A program made the translations under genes and the position numbers. Of a stretch of 64,000 bases of DNA, positions 42,146 through 53,521 are shown in pieces. Within the stretch, counting starts at the first letter, position 1; the number at the start of each line of letters is the position of its first letter. The stretch is from Clavaria fumosa. Taxonomy: Eukaryota; Basidiomycota; Agaricomycetes; Agaricales; Clavariaceae. The notes beneath the pieces were generated by a model. That model was not told the origin of the DNA. It was given only the letters and a program-made list of their open reading frames with translations, and searched no databases. The DNA lies in contig OX637794.1 in assembly GCA_951802425.1 (NCBI GenBank), forward strand, positions 992,001 to 1,056,000. The letters are read 5' to 3'.

Positions 42146-43258
42146 ATGGCTGTTACAGGAGAGGATGTTCGTATCTTGGTAAATGCCAATCAAAGACGAG
42201 AGAGAAGAAATATGGCAAGGGCGAGAAGGCGTACTGAGGACCCAGAGGCAGAAGTCTCCGAGGATGAACCCGATGATTTGGGACCCCTTCTGCTTCGTCT
42301 CAATAACCTCCCACCATCAGCCAGGGGAGAAGAAGGCCAGGAGCTGGAAAATCCTTTGCCCTTGACTCACTCCTCTGATACGGAGATCTTTTTCAAAGAT
42401 GGAGAGGCAGCTTGTAATATCTTTACAGCTCATGATAGTACCATCCCCGAGGACGTTCTCACCCTCGTCAGATGCCATCGGTCACCCCCTCTCCAACTGT
42501 TCTCTCCAGAATCTTTGCAGCGTATCAGGAGTGGAGTAGACCTTAAATATGTCAAGATTGCGACTGGGCCAGCTGCCAACATGCGGGTCTTGGACTTTTC
42601 GGACTTCCCCAAAGACAAAGATCTATCGGTTGGTGATTGGGTCATTTGTTATAATTCCTTCCTAGCCTTTATGGCTGAGCACTGCAAGAAGGGAGTTTTA
42701 CAGGGCTTGGTCCTGCATCATGATGCAATGTTGAAGGATCCGGAATTCTCGCGATGGTTTGAGGCATACTTGAAATTCGATATGCAGATTTGGAACCAAT
42801 TCTTTGCGAAACCTTCCATCATTGATCCGTCGTCGCCTGCTTGGTTCCAGGCTCTCCATTCTTCCAAGAATTCGACCCTCCTTATGCGTAATTCTGGTCC
42901 TGCTACCCTGGTACATAAAGGGGCTCGTTTCTCCCCTTATTTCCCTGCTCGTCCCAGTCCCTTTCGAGCAGGGGATGGTTCATCCGGAATGGGCGGGCCA
43001 TCCCTATGCCTCTGCTGTGGTGTATGGGGGGATCACCGTGCCTCATCATGTAGGTCAGCAGAATCGAGCCGCAGGGAACGCCCCTTCTTCGCCTCCTTTT
43101 CAAATGGAAAGCTCACCCGCCTCACTGATGGGAAAGCGATCTGTGTCCGCTTTAACCTTGGCCTCTGTTCCGGCCTCCAAAAGGAAGGGCACCATTTTCA
43201 CATCTGTTCCCTCTGTGGAGACCCTCACCATGGAGCGCAGAAGTGCCCTCGCAACTGA
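42146..43258 (+). CDS. Gag-like protein of DIRS copy C
   Basis: 370 aa from the ATG at 42146; the frame is open upstream. It has an acidic N-terminal region and a middle that recalls retroelement capsid proteins (SVGDWVICYNSFLAFMAEH). The C-terminal Cys/His motifs are CLCCGVWGDHRASSC (an imperfect knuckle) and CSLCGDPHHGAQKC (CX2CX4HX4C). The frame is intact. The 3' 155 bp overlap the start of pol in another frame, as in copies A and B. Confidence 0.7.
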   Translation: MAVTGEDVRILVNANQRRERRNMARARRRTEDPEAEVSEDEPDDLGPLLLRLNNLPPSARGEEGQELENPLPLTHSSDTEIFFKDGEAACNIFTAHDSTIPEDVLTLVRCHRSPPLQLFSPESLQRIRSGVDLKYVKIATGPAANMRVLDFSDFPKDKDLSVGDWVICYNSFLAFMAEHCKKGVLQGLVLHHDAMLKDPEFSRWFEAYLKFDMQIWNQFFAKPSIIDPSSPAWFQALHSSKNSTLLMRNSGPATLVHKGARFSPYFPARPSPFRAGDGSSGMGGPSLCLCCGVWGDHRASSCRSAESSRRERPFFASFSNGKLTRLTDGKAICVRFNLGLCSGLQKEGHHFHICSLCGDPHHGAQKCPRN

Positions 43259-45122
43259 TTGGGGGCGAATAGTTACAACCTATATACCTGTGATGTGGGA
43301 GTCTGCTTTGCGAGAATGTCACCTCGCTACGAAATACCCCATCCTCGTGCACGATCTCATTTTTGGTTCTCTCATTGGCAATCCTCCGCCCCTCTCCTAC
43401 ACTTTCATTCCAGACAACATGCCCTCTGCGCAAAAACACCCACAGATAATTGATAACTTCATTAAGGAGGAATGCCTGGTTGGCCGCATGTCTGGTCCCT
43501 ATTCTTTTGAAGAGGCCTTTCATTTCTTTCAAGGCCACTTTCGTACTGCCCCTGTTGGGCTGGTGGAGAAGGAACCTGGGTCCGGAACTTGGAGGATGAT
43601 CCGTAATTTCTCCGCCATAGATCCCCTCGGCCTGTCCACAAATGGTTGGCTGGATGCCGCTGATGACCCAATTACTTGGTACACTTGCGCAGCTATGGCA
43701 GACATTGTGAGTCCCCCTTGCCCCTGTGGGTATACCTTTGTTGGGGCATGTTCCCCCACTCCTGTGAGGGCTGGTGTGGCCGTATGGGCTTGTGCCTGCC
43801 ATGTGGCCTTTGTCTGGGCATGTGGGCCAGTGTGGCCCTTTGTACGGCCCAATTGTCGGGCTGTGGTTTGCCTGCCACCCATTTTTTTTTGGATGGGACT
43901 TGTGTCCTTTCACCCAGTTCTTACTCCCATTATAGGTGGCTAAGGCCCCTCCATATGCCCAGGCAGTGGGTCTGGATATTATAGCTGCATACCGTTGCTC
44001 TGCCATTGCCCCTCAGCACAAATGTTATATCCCTATCCAGTGGGGGGATAAGATTTACCCTGATCACTGTGCCCCCTTCGGCCTCACTACCTCAGGAAAC
44101 ATCCAGGGTCTGGTGGCAGATGCCCTAGTGGACATTCTCCGTTTTCATGGGATTTCCGAGGTGGTAAAGTGGGTCGATGACTTCAATATATTTCGCTTCC
44201 CTTCTTGTGTCATTGGAGGCTTAGTGTCCTACCCCTTCAGCCTCCAGTCTATCTTCGCTATTACAACACCCCTTGGTATTTCCTGGCACCCTGTGGAGAA
44301 GAAAGGGCATGATTTTGCCTCTATTACTGAATATGGAGGTTTTGTTTGGGATCTTGACCTCAAGAGGGTTTCGATCTCAGAACAGAAGCGTTCCAAATAC
44401 CTGGGGAAGGTCTGTCTCTTCTTACAGATGGCCCATGGGAAGGTCCATGCCCATGATGTTGCTTCATTCAATTGCATGGGACCCTCCAACACCTATGCTT
44501 CGTCTTTCGTGATGGGCGATCTTACCTCCCTTCCTTATCCTATTTCCTGGGTGCCTTTCCAAATAAATGGGCTGCCCATCATGTCCCCCACACTGTTGTG
44601 GCAGACCTTTCCTGGTGGGCGGAGACCCTGTGCAAACCCAGCATTCACCGTTCTCTCCACCCATGCTGCCCCTCTGATTTATGCATTTATGTGGATGCCT
44701 CCTCCTCATGGGGCTTGGGACTGATGGTCAGAGAGAACTGGGCAGCCTGGCGCCTGCAGAGTGGCTGGAAGTCTGAAGGTCGGGACATCGGATGGGCTGA
44801 ATTCGTTATCCTGGAGCTTGCTGTTTTATGGGTCGCATCCCAAGATATCACTGACAGTGAAATTTCTGTTCACAGCGACAATACAGGTGTGATTGGTGCA
44901 CTTCGGGGTGGACGCTCCCGGAATGTACAACGAAATGCCTGTGTCCAACGTATCTCATCTTATTTGGCCTCTGCCAACCTCACTCTGCTCCCTGTCTTCG
45001 TCCCCTCGGAGAAAAATTTGGCAGACCCAGTCTCTCGTGGCTTTCTGGGACCTGCCAAATGCCGTTTGGACATCTCTTTCCAGCTCCCAGTCGAGCTCCA
45101 ACCCTTCGTGCGCCATGTATAG
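43104..45122 (+). pseudogene. RT/RNase H of DIRS copy C, with a 229-bp intron and a frameshift
   Basis: Exon 43104-43706, intron 43707-43935 (GTGAGT...TATAG), then from 43936. The splice rejoins ADI to VAKAPPYAQAVGLD in frame. Motifs: GHFRTAPVGLV, WRMIRNFSAID, GLTTSGNIQG and the active-site box WVDDFNIFR. Near 44467 about 5 extra bases (TTCAA-type duplication) shift the frame. RNase H then runs to 45122: LCIYVDASSSWGLG, GRDIGWAEFVILELA and VHSDNTGVIGA. The RNase H stop overlaps the recombinase start by 8 nt. Introns have been described in DIRS-like elements; this one is inferred from sequence. Confidence 0.65.
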
Positions 45123-46380
45123 GCTGCCCATATCACAGACACTGGAACCTCCCGGTGGGCCTGCCCTTGATGAGGTATCAGCACGGTCTCCTCTGCCACG
45201 CCAAGGACGGGCCATCCGACCCTGTGCCATCAATCAGATTTCTCCATCCCCCCTCCACCCTCTTGTCCCAGCGCAGGATCGCCTCCGACTTTGGCGCACA
45301 CCTCATGGCGCCACTTCGTTTCACAACCTCTCCATGATTACTTCCCCTTCGTCTGTTCACCGTTGGCTTGAGGTCCTTGCAGCCTCAGTAGAGCCTTCAA
45401 CATGCCGCAATTATGGAGCCGGCCTCCTTCGTTTTACCCAATTCTGTGATCGCCACAGTGTTCCAGAGGCATTGAAGATGCCAGCGAGTGAGACTCTCCT
45501 TGCCTTGTTTGTAGCTGAGGAAGGTGCTGGACGGGTTTCAGGTGGCACCATCTCTTCCTGGCTCTCGGGCCTTCAGCTATGGCATGCATTCAACAATGCC
45601 CTCTGGGCTGGTGGCCAGATCCTCAGGAGGACACGCATTGGCGCCGCTGCCTTAATGCCGCCATCCTCCTCCCGCATTATTCGTTCCCCTGTAACCATTT
45701 CCCTTCTTCGTAGCCTAAAGAATGGCCTTGACCTTTCTAACACACGAGATGCAGCCATTTGGGCTGTGGCGTGTACAGCCTGGAGGGACTGCTGCCGGTT
45801 GGGTGAGCTTCTCCCTGTGACTCAGGCATCCTTTGACCTTGCCCACCACGTTGCCTGTGGCTGCCCTATTGTTTGGGGCTCAGCCAGTAATGGCCATGCG
45901 TATATCCAATTCAAGATTCCTTGGTCCAAAACACAGCGTACCAAGGGCGACTGGATTGTCTCGACACAGTCATTTGATGACTTGGATTGTGTGGCTGCCC
46001 TCGAGCACCACCTTGCAATCAAGCGCATGACCCCAGCCACTGGCCCCCTCTTTGCCTTTGATTCTACAATATCGGCCATCGGGTACTCGTTTCTCACACG
46101 CGACCAATTTATCTCATGTTGCAATGACATATGGACATCCCGAGGCCTTGCACCCATGCATGGGCATAGTTTTCGCATTGTGGGTACCACGCACCTTCTC
46201 CTCTCCGGGGTTGACCCTTGGATAGTGATGAAACAAGGGAGGTGGTCATCCAAATCCTTCCTGTTGTACTGGCGCAAAATAGAGCAGATCCTCCCTCTTT
46301 TCATTGGGGATGCTCTGGATAACAATGAGTCCTTAACCACCTTGCGTCGCTCCTTCTCACGTTTAGCCGCTATCCCATAG
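45115..46380 (+). CDS. Tyrosine recombinase of DIRS copy C, 421 aa
   Basis: The frame is intact from the ATG at 45115. The N-terminal helical part starts near residue 75 (SVHRWLEVLAASVEPSTCRNYG). Catalytic Arg is in WRDCCRLGELLP, and the C-terminal box has HGHSFRIVGTTH, then QGRWSSKSF and LLYWR with Tyr. HxxR and the Tyr match YR-retrotransposon recombinases. It would integrate circular cDNA without target duplication. In contrast to copies A/B the frame is unbroken. Confidence 0.8.
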   Translation: MYRLPISQTLEPPGGPALDEVSARSPLPRQGRAIRPCAINQISPSPLHPLVPAQDRLRLWRTPHGATSFHNLSMITSPSSVHRWLEVLAASVEPSTCRNYGAGLLRFTQFCDRHSVPEALKMPASETLLALFVAEEGAGRVSGGTISSWLSGLQLWHAFNNALWAGGQILRRTRIGAAALMPPSSSRIIRSPVTISLLRSLKNGLDLSNTRDAAIWAVACTAWRDCCRLGELLPVTQASFDLAHHVACGCPIVWGSASNGHAYIQFKIPWSKTQRTKGDWIVSTQSFDDLDCVAALEHHLAIKRMTPATGPLFAFDSTISAIGYSFLTRDQFISCCNDIWTSRGLAPMHGHSFRIVGTTHLLLSGVDPWIVMKQGRWSSKSFLLYWRKIEQILPLFIGDALDNNESLTTLRRSFSRLAAIP

Positions 46381-46613
46381 GCCTACCTTTTTCTTTCTTT
46401 GTATCCCACCTTGTCTTTGCAAAAACAAACGGGAGGGGGGTTGAGGATGCCGCCAAGTTCGGTCGTTTCTCTCCCTTCTCACAACAGCGCAGGCGCACCG
46501 AAGTGAAACTGGAGTTCATGCGGTAAGGTAAGAACGCATGTATTCGTTAGTCTAAGTAACAATAATCAGAGGGTAAGTACTAACCTGGAGTTCACGTGGT
46601 AAGGTAAGAACAC
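46381..46613. other. 3' end of copy C and short direct repeats
   Basis: GGAGTTCATGCGGTAAGG-type strings occur twice (about 46510-46535 and 46587-46612), in front of the solo LTR. No gene. Confidence 0.5.
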
Positions 46614-47520
46614 TGTAGTAGGCTGTACAGGTGTTGGCTGCAAATAGATGTTCGCGGCCGGGTTCTTCAGGGGGTCTTATTACACAACAGGTACACTAGA
46701 CAGAACCTTGGAGGATGTGGAGGTTGAGTGCAAAAGGTTCAGAGAGTGAAAATATACGTTGTCCGGAGTATCCGGTATCGGATCCGATAGAGTCCGATGT
46801 TTGGATCGAAGGTTCGAGGGGCCGGCGACGACGAAGGCCAGCGGATCAATAGGTACGACGAAAGGTGAGCTTGCTAAAAATCACAGCACGATGTGGGCGT
46901 TCAAAAAGCTGGATTTCCGGATAGTCTGGTACATACTTAAGTACATTTTTCTAAGTACAGCATACCCGATTCTACGGAAATCTCCGGAAGCTATAGAAGG
47001 CAGTGCGATATCGTACAAGGGGTCATATAGGGGTCTTTAATTTGTAAAGGAGTCATGCGGTTTGGAGGAATGAAGTGTCCGATGATCGGTGTGCATCTGG
47101 ACCGCTCGTAAAATCAAGGAGAGTGAGACTGGTACAGCAAAGGGGTACTAGGAACAATGGACAAGGCACTGCAAAGGGTTTGAAACGTTTCAATGATTGG
47201 ATGGTTGAAAGGGATCACAATATGAAATTTACAGCATGTATATGAAATAGAGGAATGGGAATGGAATAGTGAGTATGTCGAGCGCTGACCATGCTGGAGT
47301 GATGAAATAGAGGGGTGTAGGCGGTATGTGTGACCTGCGGGCTGTGATCTTCATGGGGAGTCGGAGACCGGAGAGTCCGATGTCAGATAAGTATTGGTTG
47401 TTATCGGACGGTGTCGGATTGTTATTGGATCATATCAGACGTGATTGCTTTGGATCCCGAAATATCCGGATGATCGGTATCTGTCATGTTTCTATGTTTA
47501 AACCGCATATTATCCTTACA
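46614..47520 (-). repeat. Solo LTR of the LTR-A family
   Basis: 907 bp, same ends as 1907-2813 in reverse orientation (TGTAGTAGG...TTATCCTTACA on the plus strand). It lies beside the copia LTR. No internal sequence and no matching 5-bp target duplication (AACAC/ACGTG), so it may come from recombination between different copies. Confidence 0.75.
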
Positions 47521-47523
47521 ACG

Positions 47524-47699
47524 TGTGAACTCCTACGAGTGTTCAACAACAGTATAAGTAGTATCTACGGGTAAACTACAGTGTATAGATAGAGAGGAGA
47601 ACAGGAATAACTATCGAAAGGGCGGTGCAAGCGTGCGCTGCCTGTTCTGTAGCGAGTCTGAGAGCGAGTAAGAGCGGAGGCGAAGCGTACGCTTCATCA
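47524..47699 (-). repeat. Probable 3' LTR of the copia element (176 bp)
   Basis: On the minus strand it starts TGATGAAGCG right after a purine-rich GTGAGTGGGAG that follows the pol stop (47721), and ends AGTTCACA. The 5' partner is outside the window, so the ends are only inferred. Confidence 0.45.
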
Positions 47700-47720
47700 C
47701 TCCCACTCACTGAGCCGCCG

Positions 47721-47902
47721 CTATTCAATGACTCCCAGCATAGTACGAAATCGCTCGAACAAGTCATGGGGGAGCGGGTTCGTGAGGATATCGGCTATCA
47801 TCTGGGTCGTCGGGCAATACTTGAACGAGACCTCGCCGGTAGCGACACGTTCGCGGAGGAAATGGTGTCGAATATCGATATGTTTTGCTCACAAGTGAGC
47901 AA
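47721..47902 (-). pseudogene. Copia pol, C-terminal RNase H end
   Basis: It contains the typical copia ending (KHIDIRHHFLRERV..., then CPTTQMIADILTNPLP, stop at 47721). A TGA at about 47888 interrupts it just before KHIDI, where an Arg-type codon would fit. It continues directly from the piece ending at 53522. Confidence 0.85.
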
Positions 47903-47907
47903 CGGGG

Positions 47908-48197
47908 TGTTAGGATCGCTTATGTAAGCCATCCCAAAGTGCAGTTGTGGAGAAACTGGGGAGGGTTGTTGGAAGGTCACATGACCTGTGGCTGTGGTCA
48001 GATTACATAATCGTAAGATCACATGACCTGGGCCTGGGCGCATCACGTGATCCGAGAGGTCCGAGCGTGGGAACGCCGGCAAATGCTGAAGCGTTCGCTA
48101 TATATACTACGTCTTTTCCATTCTTGTACCCTTTTCCCCTTATCTTAGTATTGTCGTCATGACCTTACGCTTAAGTTGTGTGAGACCCAGTCTGATA
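47908..48197 (+). repeat. 5' LTR of the chromovirus
   Basis: 290 bp, TGTTAGGATCGC...CAGTCTGATA. CTATATATAC near 48100 may be a TATA box. Confidence 0.9.
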
Positions 48198-48771
48198 TAA
48201 TACTAAGATCCGCCTGTCCGCCCTAGCCCCGTGTCCTAACCCGGCTAGCCTGGACCCTTAATTTCAAACTGTGACACGTTGTCACAGCTCAGCCCCTATC
48301 ATCCTCTTCTCCTTTACCCTGCCCGCGGTGTGTAACAGAACCGCGCGAAATTTTTACTGTGTGTAGATACACGTGACCAGACCAGGAGGAAGTCAACTGT
48401 GACCCTCCCCAAGTGATACTGAGTGCCCAAGGCCCGGAACTTTGTTTTACAGCTACGTACCAGTGAATCGTGTAGTGTACAGGGCAAGGAAAGGCCCCTA
48501 CATAGTCTTTCTGTAGTTTCCTGGTCCAGTGGACAGGGCCCTTGCTCTGTGACCATTGTCAGAAGGGCGCACGGGCAACTCATTAGGAGTTGTGGAGCGA
48601 CCACCTGGGACACCATTTGGGCCCCACGTTAACAAAAGTTTCATAGAATAAGAGTTCTATAGGTACATAAGTACACAGAAGAGCAGGCTAAGAGGACAGG
48701 ACTGTTAAGAGATCGAAGAAATCCTGAGTGCCCAAGGCCTGGAACTTTATTTACAGCATCCAGGGCCTGTG
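48198..48771. other. Chromovirus leader
   Basis: 574 bp of non-coding leader between the 5' LTR and gag. A repeated phrase CTGAGTGCCCAAGGC occurs at about 48419 and 48724. No clear tRNA primer-binding match was recognised. Confidence 0.5.
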
Positions 48772-51700
48772 ATGGCAGACCATGTCGCCCCGCCTGTAGC
48801 CCAACCTATGAGGCTTGACCTATCTGTTGCCCCCTTTGATGGGCAGAAAAGGAACTTCCGTACGTTCCTCTGATCCCTTCGCCTCCTGTTTATGGCGAAC
48901 CCGACTGGCTATGCTGTGGACCTGGTGAAGGTCCTTCTTGCTCTGAGCAAAATTACTGGAGAAGGATTCGCTGCAGAGTGGGCGAATATGAAGGCGGAAG
49001 AGATCCTGGGTAGTGGCAAGGCCGGAACCTGGGCAGAGTTTGTGGAGGAGATGAAGCGCGCATTCGATGACCCGAATGACCGTGCGACTGCCCTTGCCGA
49101 TATTGCAGGGCTGAAACAGGGTGCCATGACAGCACCAGAGTTCTTCGCGAAATTCGAGACGCTGTTCCGACGGGTGAAGTTGAGTGCAGAGAAGGACTCA
49201 GGAATCCTAGTCCATTGGCTGGAGTTGAACCTGAGTAGGAGATTGGTGGAGAGAATCTATGGTGTCTCCCCGATGCCAGAGACATATGGAGAATGGAAGG
49301 TGCTGGCTGAGAGGCTTGATGCCCAGCAAAGGCGACTGGATGGGATACTCACAGAACGGACACCGCGACCCACTGTGACCCCCGCGCGACCCACCGCGAC
49401 CCTACCGCGACCTGCCGTGACCGTTTCGCAACCTCTTGTGACCCCTCTGCTGTGTACTCCAGATGTGGCCATGGCCCGAGGATGGGCCCCTGCTGATGAG
49501 AGATGTTGTTTCCGATGCCACCAGACTGGCCATGCTGTCCGTTTCTGCCCCCTGCCTGATACACGTCTGCAGGTCCCAAGGGCCCAAACCCGGGCAGCAC
49601 CATGTGCCCCCCAAATGGCGGAGGGATATGAGAAAGAGATTGCACGGCTCCGAGCCTGCATAGAGCTGTGTGAGAGAGAGAGGAGGACTCCCACTGGGGA
49701 GAAGAAGTGTGCCAGCCCCCTTTCCGTCCCTGTGCCTGCTGCAAGTATACCCCGATATACTATCTTGCAGCGGAGACATACCCGAATTGGGGTTGAGGTG
49801 AAGGAGGAAGTGAGACTGGCAGAGCGCCTAACCAGAGTGCGGCCAGAAGTGCGGAAACATGTGCCACAAGAGCTAGCCATCCAGGTGCACTTGGAGGCTT
49901 TCAGCACTGGCAAAGGGACCACAATGAAGGCCCTTGTCGACTCAGGGTGCACCAACTGCTTCATGGATTTGGAGTGGGTGAAAGGAGTGGGACTGGAGCC
50001 ATCTCTCCTGCTGAACCCAATCACCATGTATAATGTGGATGGGACACAGAACAGGAATGGAAAGGTCCGGTATGGGATAGAGGTGCTGGTGAGAGTTGGT
50101 GACCACCAGGAGCGGATCCACTTTCTGCTGGGAAAGACCCAGTCCCACAAGGTCATCCTTGGGCATGACTGGCTCAAGCGGCACAACCCGGATATCGACT
50201 GGCAGAAGGCAGAGCTGAGCCTTACCCGCTGCCCCCCACAGTGTTCCCCATCCCCTCGAGCCTCCGCACCCCTGAAAACGAGTACCCTCGCATCCACGAG
50301 TATTCTGGACACCCGTTTTCCCAACTCTGGCCCTACCCCCGATTGGCCCAGCCGCTACCCTTTGGTGTTTAGTGAAGCGAAGTGGGATGAACTTCCCCGC
50401 TCCCGACCAGACTTCGATATTAAGATCGAGTTCAAAAAGGACCCTGAGCACCTCTCTTCCAAGCTGTATTCTTTGACTCGGCAGGAGATGGTGGAGATGA
50501 ACCGTTGGGTGGATGAGCAGCTTGCTTCTGGACGAATCCGGCCCTCGAAATCCCCGTATGCCAGCCCCTTCTTCTTCAAACATGAAAAGGACAAGCTGCG
50601 GCCGATCATCGACTACTCGAGGCTGAATGCACACCTGATCAAGGACAAGTACCCCCTGCCCCGCATCTGAGACACAGTGGATGTGCTTAAAGGAGCGTCG
50701 ATCTACTCTAAGATTGATGCAAAGGGAGGTTTCCCATCTATGCAGGTCTGGCCCGAGCACCAGCACTGCTGCGCCTTCCTGACACCCCGTGGACTCTTCG
50801 AACCAGCTGTCATGTGGTTTGGACTGCAGAATGCCCCTGCTACCTTCCAACACTTCATGAATCATGTGTTGAGGGAGGAGATTGCAGGAGGACATGTGAG
50901 GGCCTATGTGGATGATGTCATTGTGTTTGCAGAGGACTTGGCTACACACCGGTACTGGATGGATCGGGTCTTGAGGAAGTTTGGAGAGAATGGGTTGTGT
51001 CTCAAACTCAGTAAATGCGAGTTTGAGAAGAGTGAGATCATCTTCCTGGGGATGAAGATCTCCCACAACAGACTAGAGCATGATCCGGCCAAGGGTGCGG
51101 CAGTCCAAGATTGGCCACGTCCCAAGAATGTGAAGGATGTCCAGAGGTTCAATGGAATGCTGAACTACCTCCACCGGCACATCCCGAATCTTTCTGCCCG
51201 GGCAAAGCCACTCTTCTGGCTGACTGGGAATGTTCCATGGAAATGGGAGGAGGAGGAGGAAGCAGCCTTCCGAGATCTCCGCCAGGCACTCGTATTGGCC
51301 CTGGTCTTGGCTCTGCCTCAGGACAAAGGGAGATGGAAGGTAGAGACAGATGCAAGCAACCTGGCAACTGGTGGAGTGCTCTCGCAGCAGCAGACAGATG
51401 GAACCTGGAGAGTTGTTGACTATATCTCCAAGGCCCTCACTGCAGCTGAGAAGAACTATGATGTGTATGACAAGGAGTTCTTGGCTGTGATTCGGGCACT
51501 TTGCGAGTGGTGAGCATACCTCATTGGAGCAGAGGAGACGATTGAGATCTGGATGGACCATGCAAACCTCCAGTACTTCCGGAAGCCCCAGAAGTTGAAG
51601 CCGAGGCAGGTTCGTTGGGTTGGAGAGCTCCAGTGCTTTGACTTTGAGATAAAGTATCGCACTGGCAAGTCGAATACAAAGGCAGATGCACTCTCCCAGA

Positions 51701-53220
51701 GACTGGACTATGGAGAGATGGTGGAGGAGGATGCACCGGTGCAGGTTTTCCCGGAAACGGAAGTCCGTGTGTCATTCACATCGGAAATGGAGACGCTACT
51801 CCAGAAAAATAGCGCGGTACACATACAGAAGCCGGAGGAGCTTGATGATGAGTGGACACGAGATCGTGCTGGACTCTGGCAGAAGGGGATAGTCACTTGG
51901 GTCCCCCTAGGAGCTCGTGAGGCCGTTCTCAAGTTTGAGCATGACCTCCCCGCTGCTGGACACCCTGGGCCCCGGAAGTTGAGAGCAGCACTAGTGAAGG
52001 GTTATTGGTGGCCGGACATGGTAAAAGATGCGGATCGGTATGCCCAGGGGTGTGAGACATGCCAGCGGACGAAGCCCGACCATACCAAGCATGCTGCCCC
52101 ACTGCACCCCCATCTGGTGCCTGATGGTCCCTGGTCGGTGATTTCATGGGACATAGTCGGTCCCCTCCCCCTCTCCTGTGGACATAATGCCATCCTTGTT
52201 ATTGTCGACAAATTCACGAAACGGACACTGCTCGAAGCGATTGGGCTCGACCTCACAGGACTTGGAGCGGCGCGTCTCCTCTGGGATCGAGTGTTTCGCG
52301 ACCATGGAGTCCCTCACAAGGTTGTGAGTGACCGGGGGTCCCAGTTTGTGTCCCGCTTCATGAAGGAGTTCTACTCCATGATCCAGGTAAAGGCAAATCC
52401 AAGTACTGCCTTTCATCCACAGACTGATGGACAGACGGAACGGGCGAACCAGGAGATGGAGATCTATCTCCGGGCTTATGTGGACCATCTCCAGGATGAC
52501 TGGGCTGAATGGTTGTCCACTGCGGAGTTTGCTCTTAATAATCGTGAGCACTCAGCGACAGGACAGACACCTTTCTTCCTCGATTATGGACGACACCCAT
52601 GGAATGGGGGGCTCCGGCCACCTTCTGAGGTGAACCCGGCGGCGGATGAGTGGATGGCTAAGCTCACGGAGTCCCGAAGAGCAGCCAAGGAGGCAATGGA
52701 GAAAGCGGTGGCAGCGATGAAGAAGAGCTACGATAAGGGGAAACGCCCAAGTCGGGAGTACTCTGAGGGAGATCTGGTCTGGCTGGATACTAGAAACTTG
52801 AAGATGGACCGGCCCTGTAAAAAGCTTGACAACAAGAGAGCAGGCCCCTTTGCAGTTGAGGAGAAGGTGGGACCTGCTGGGTATCATCTCAAGCTCCCTC
52901 AGGCCTGGCGCATCCATCAGGTCTTCAATGAGTTGCTGTTGACACCATACCACCCCCCCTCCTTCCCTTCTCAGAACCTGCCTCCCCCTCCACCCCCTAC
53001 AATTGATGACGACCACCTGGAGTATGATGTGGAGGCGATCCTTGATGTTAAGAAGATGGGATGTGGGGTGAAGTACTTGGTGAAGTGGTTGGGATATCCA
53101 GTGGAGGAAAACACTTGGGAGCCCCGTAGGAACCTCACTAACGTAACGTTGCTTCTCCGGGACTTCTTCCTCTCCCACCCTGACAAGGCCAAGCTAGCTG
53201 GTCGGGACGCCCAGCCTTAA
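48772..53220 (+). pseudogene. Chromovirus gag-pol, one frame with three TGA stops
   Basis: 1483 codons in one frame. The only stops are TGA at 48871, 50668 and 51511. Domains in order: gag; knuckle CFRCHQTGHAVRFC; protease VDSGCTNCF; RT with YVDDVIVFAED; RNase H from VETDASNLATGG; integrase zinc region (H-H-CETC), then ISWDIVGP, VVSDRGSQF and HPQTDGQTERANQE (D, D, E); a C-terminal chromodomain (YLVKWLGYPVEENTWEP). Chromodomains target insertion to particular chromatin. The second and third stops stand where Arg is usual in the family, so C-to-T change at CGA is likely; the first is compatible. Confidence 0.9.
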
Positions 53221-53231
53221 GAGGGGGGTGA

Positions 53232-53521
53232 TGTTAGGATCGCTTATGTAAGCCATCCCAAAGTGCAGTTGTGGAGAAACTGGGGAGGGTTGTTGGAAGG
53301 TCACATGACCTGTGGCTGTGGTCAGATTACATAATCGTAAGATCACATGACCTGGGCCTGGGCGCATCACGTGATCCGAGAGGTCCGAGCGTGGGAACGC
53401 CGGCAAATGCTGAAGCGTTCGCTATATATACTACGTCTTTTCCATTCTTGTACCCTTTTCCCCTTATCTTAGTATTGTCGTCATGACCTTACGCTTAAGT
53501 TGTGTGAGACCCAGTCTGATA
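53232..53521 (+). repeat. 3' LTR of the chromovirus
   Basis: 290 bp, identical by eye to the 5' LTR. It is preceded by the purine tract at 53218-53230 and followed by the CGGGG duplication. Confidence 0.9.

Larger units (their letters stand above)
41883..46430 (+). mobile_element. Third DIRS-like element, copy C (divergent)
   Basis: Plus-strand order: gag (42146-43258), RT/RNase H (43104-45122, with an intron), tyrosine recombinase (45115-46380). Proteins are clearly related to copies A and B but very diverged. The 147-bp repeats of A/B are absent and I could not define the termini. The left border is the point where the host repeat stops. Confidence 0.75.
47908..53521 (+). mobile_element. 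Ty3 chromovirus, young insertion
   Basis: Two 290-bp LTRs (47908-48197, 53232-53521) look identical by eye. CGGGG is duplicated at 47903-47907 and 53522-53526. The internal part is one gag-pol frame. The purine tract AAGAGGGGGG precedes the 3' LTR. It sits inside the copia RNase H coding region and disrupts it exactly. Confidence 0.9.

Noticed and set aside
49257..51066. Long minus-strand ORFs (355 and 374 codons)
   Set aside because: Antisense to chromovirus gag-pol, which has recognisable domains in the plus frame.
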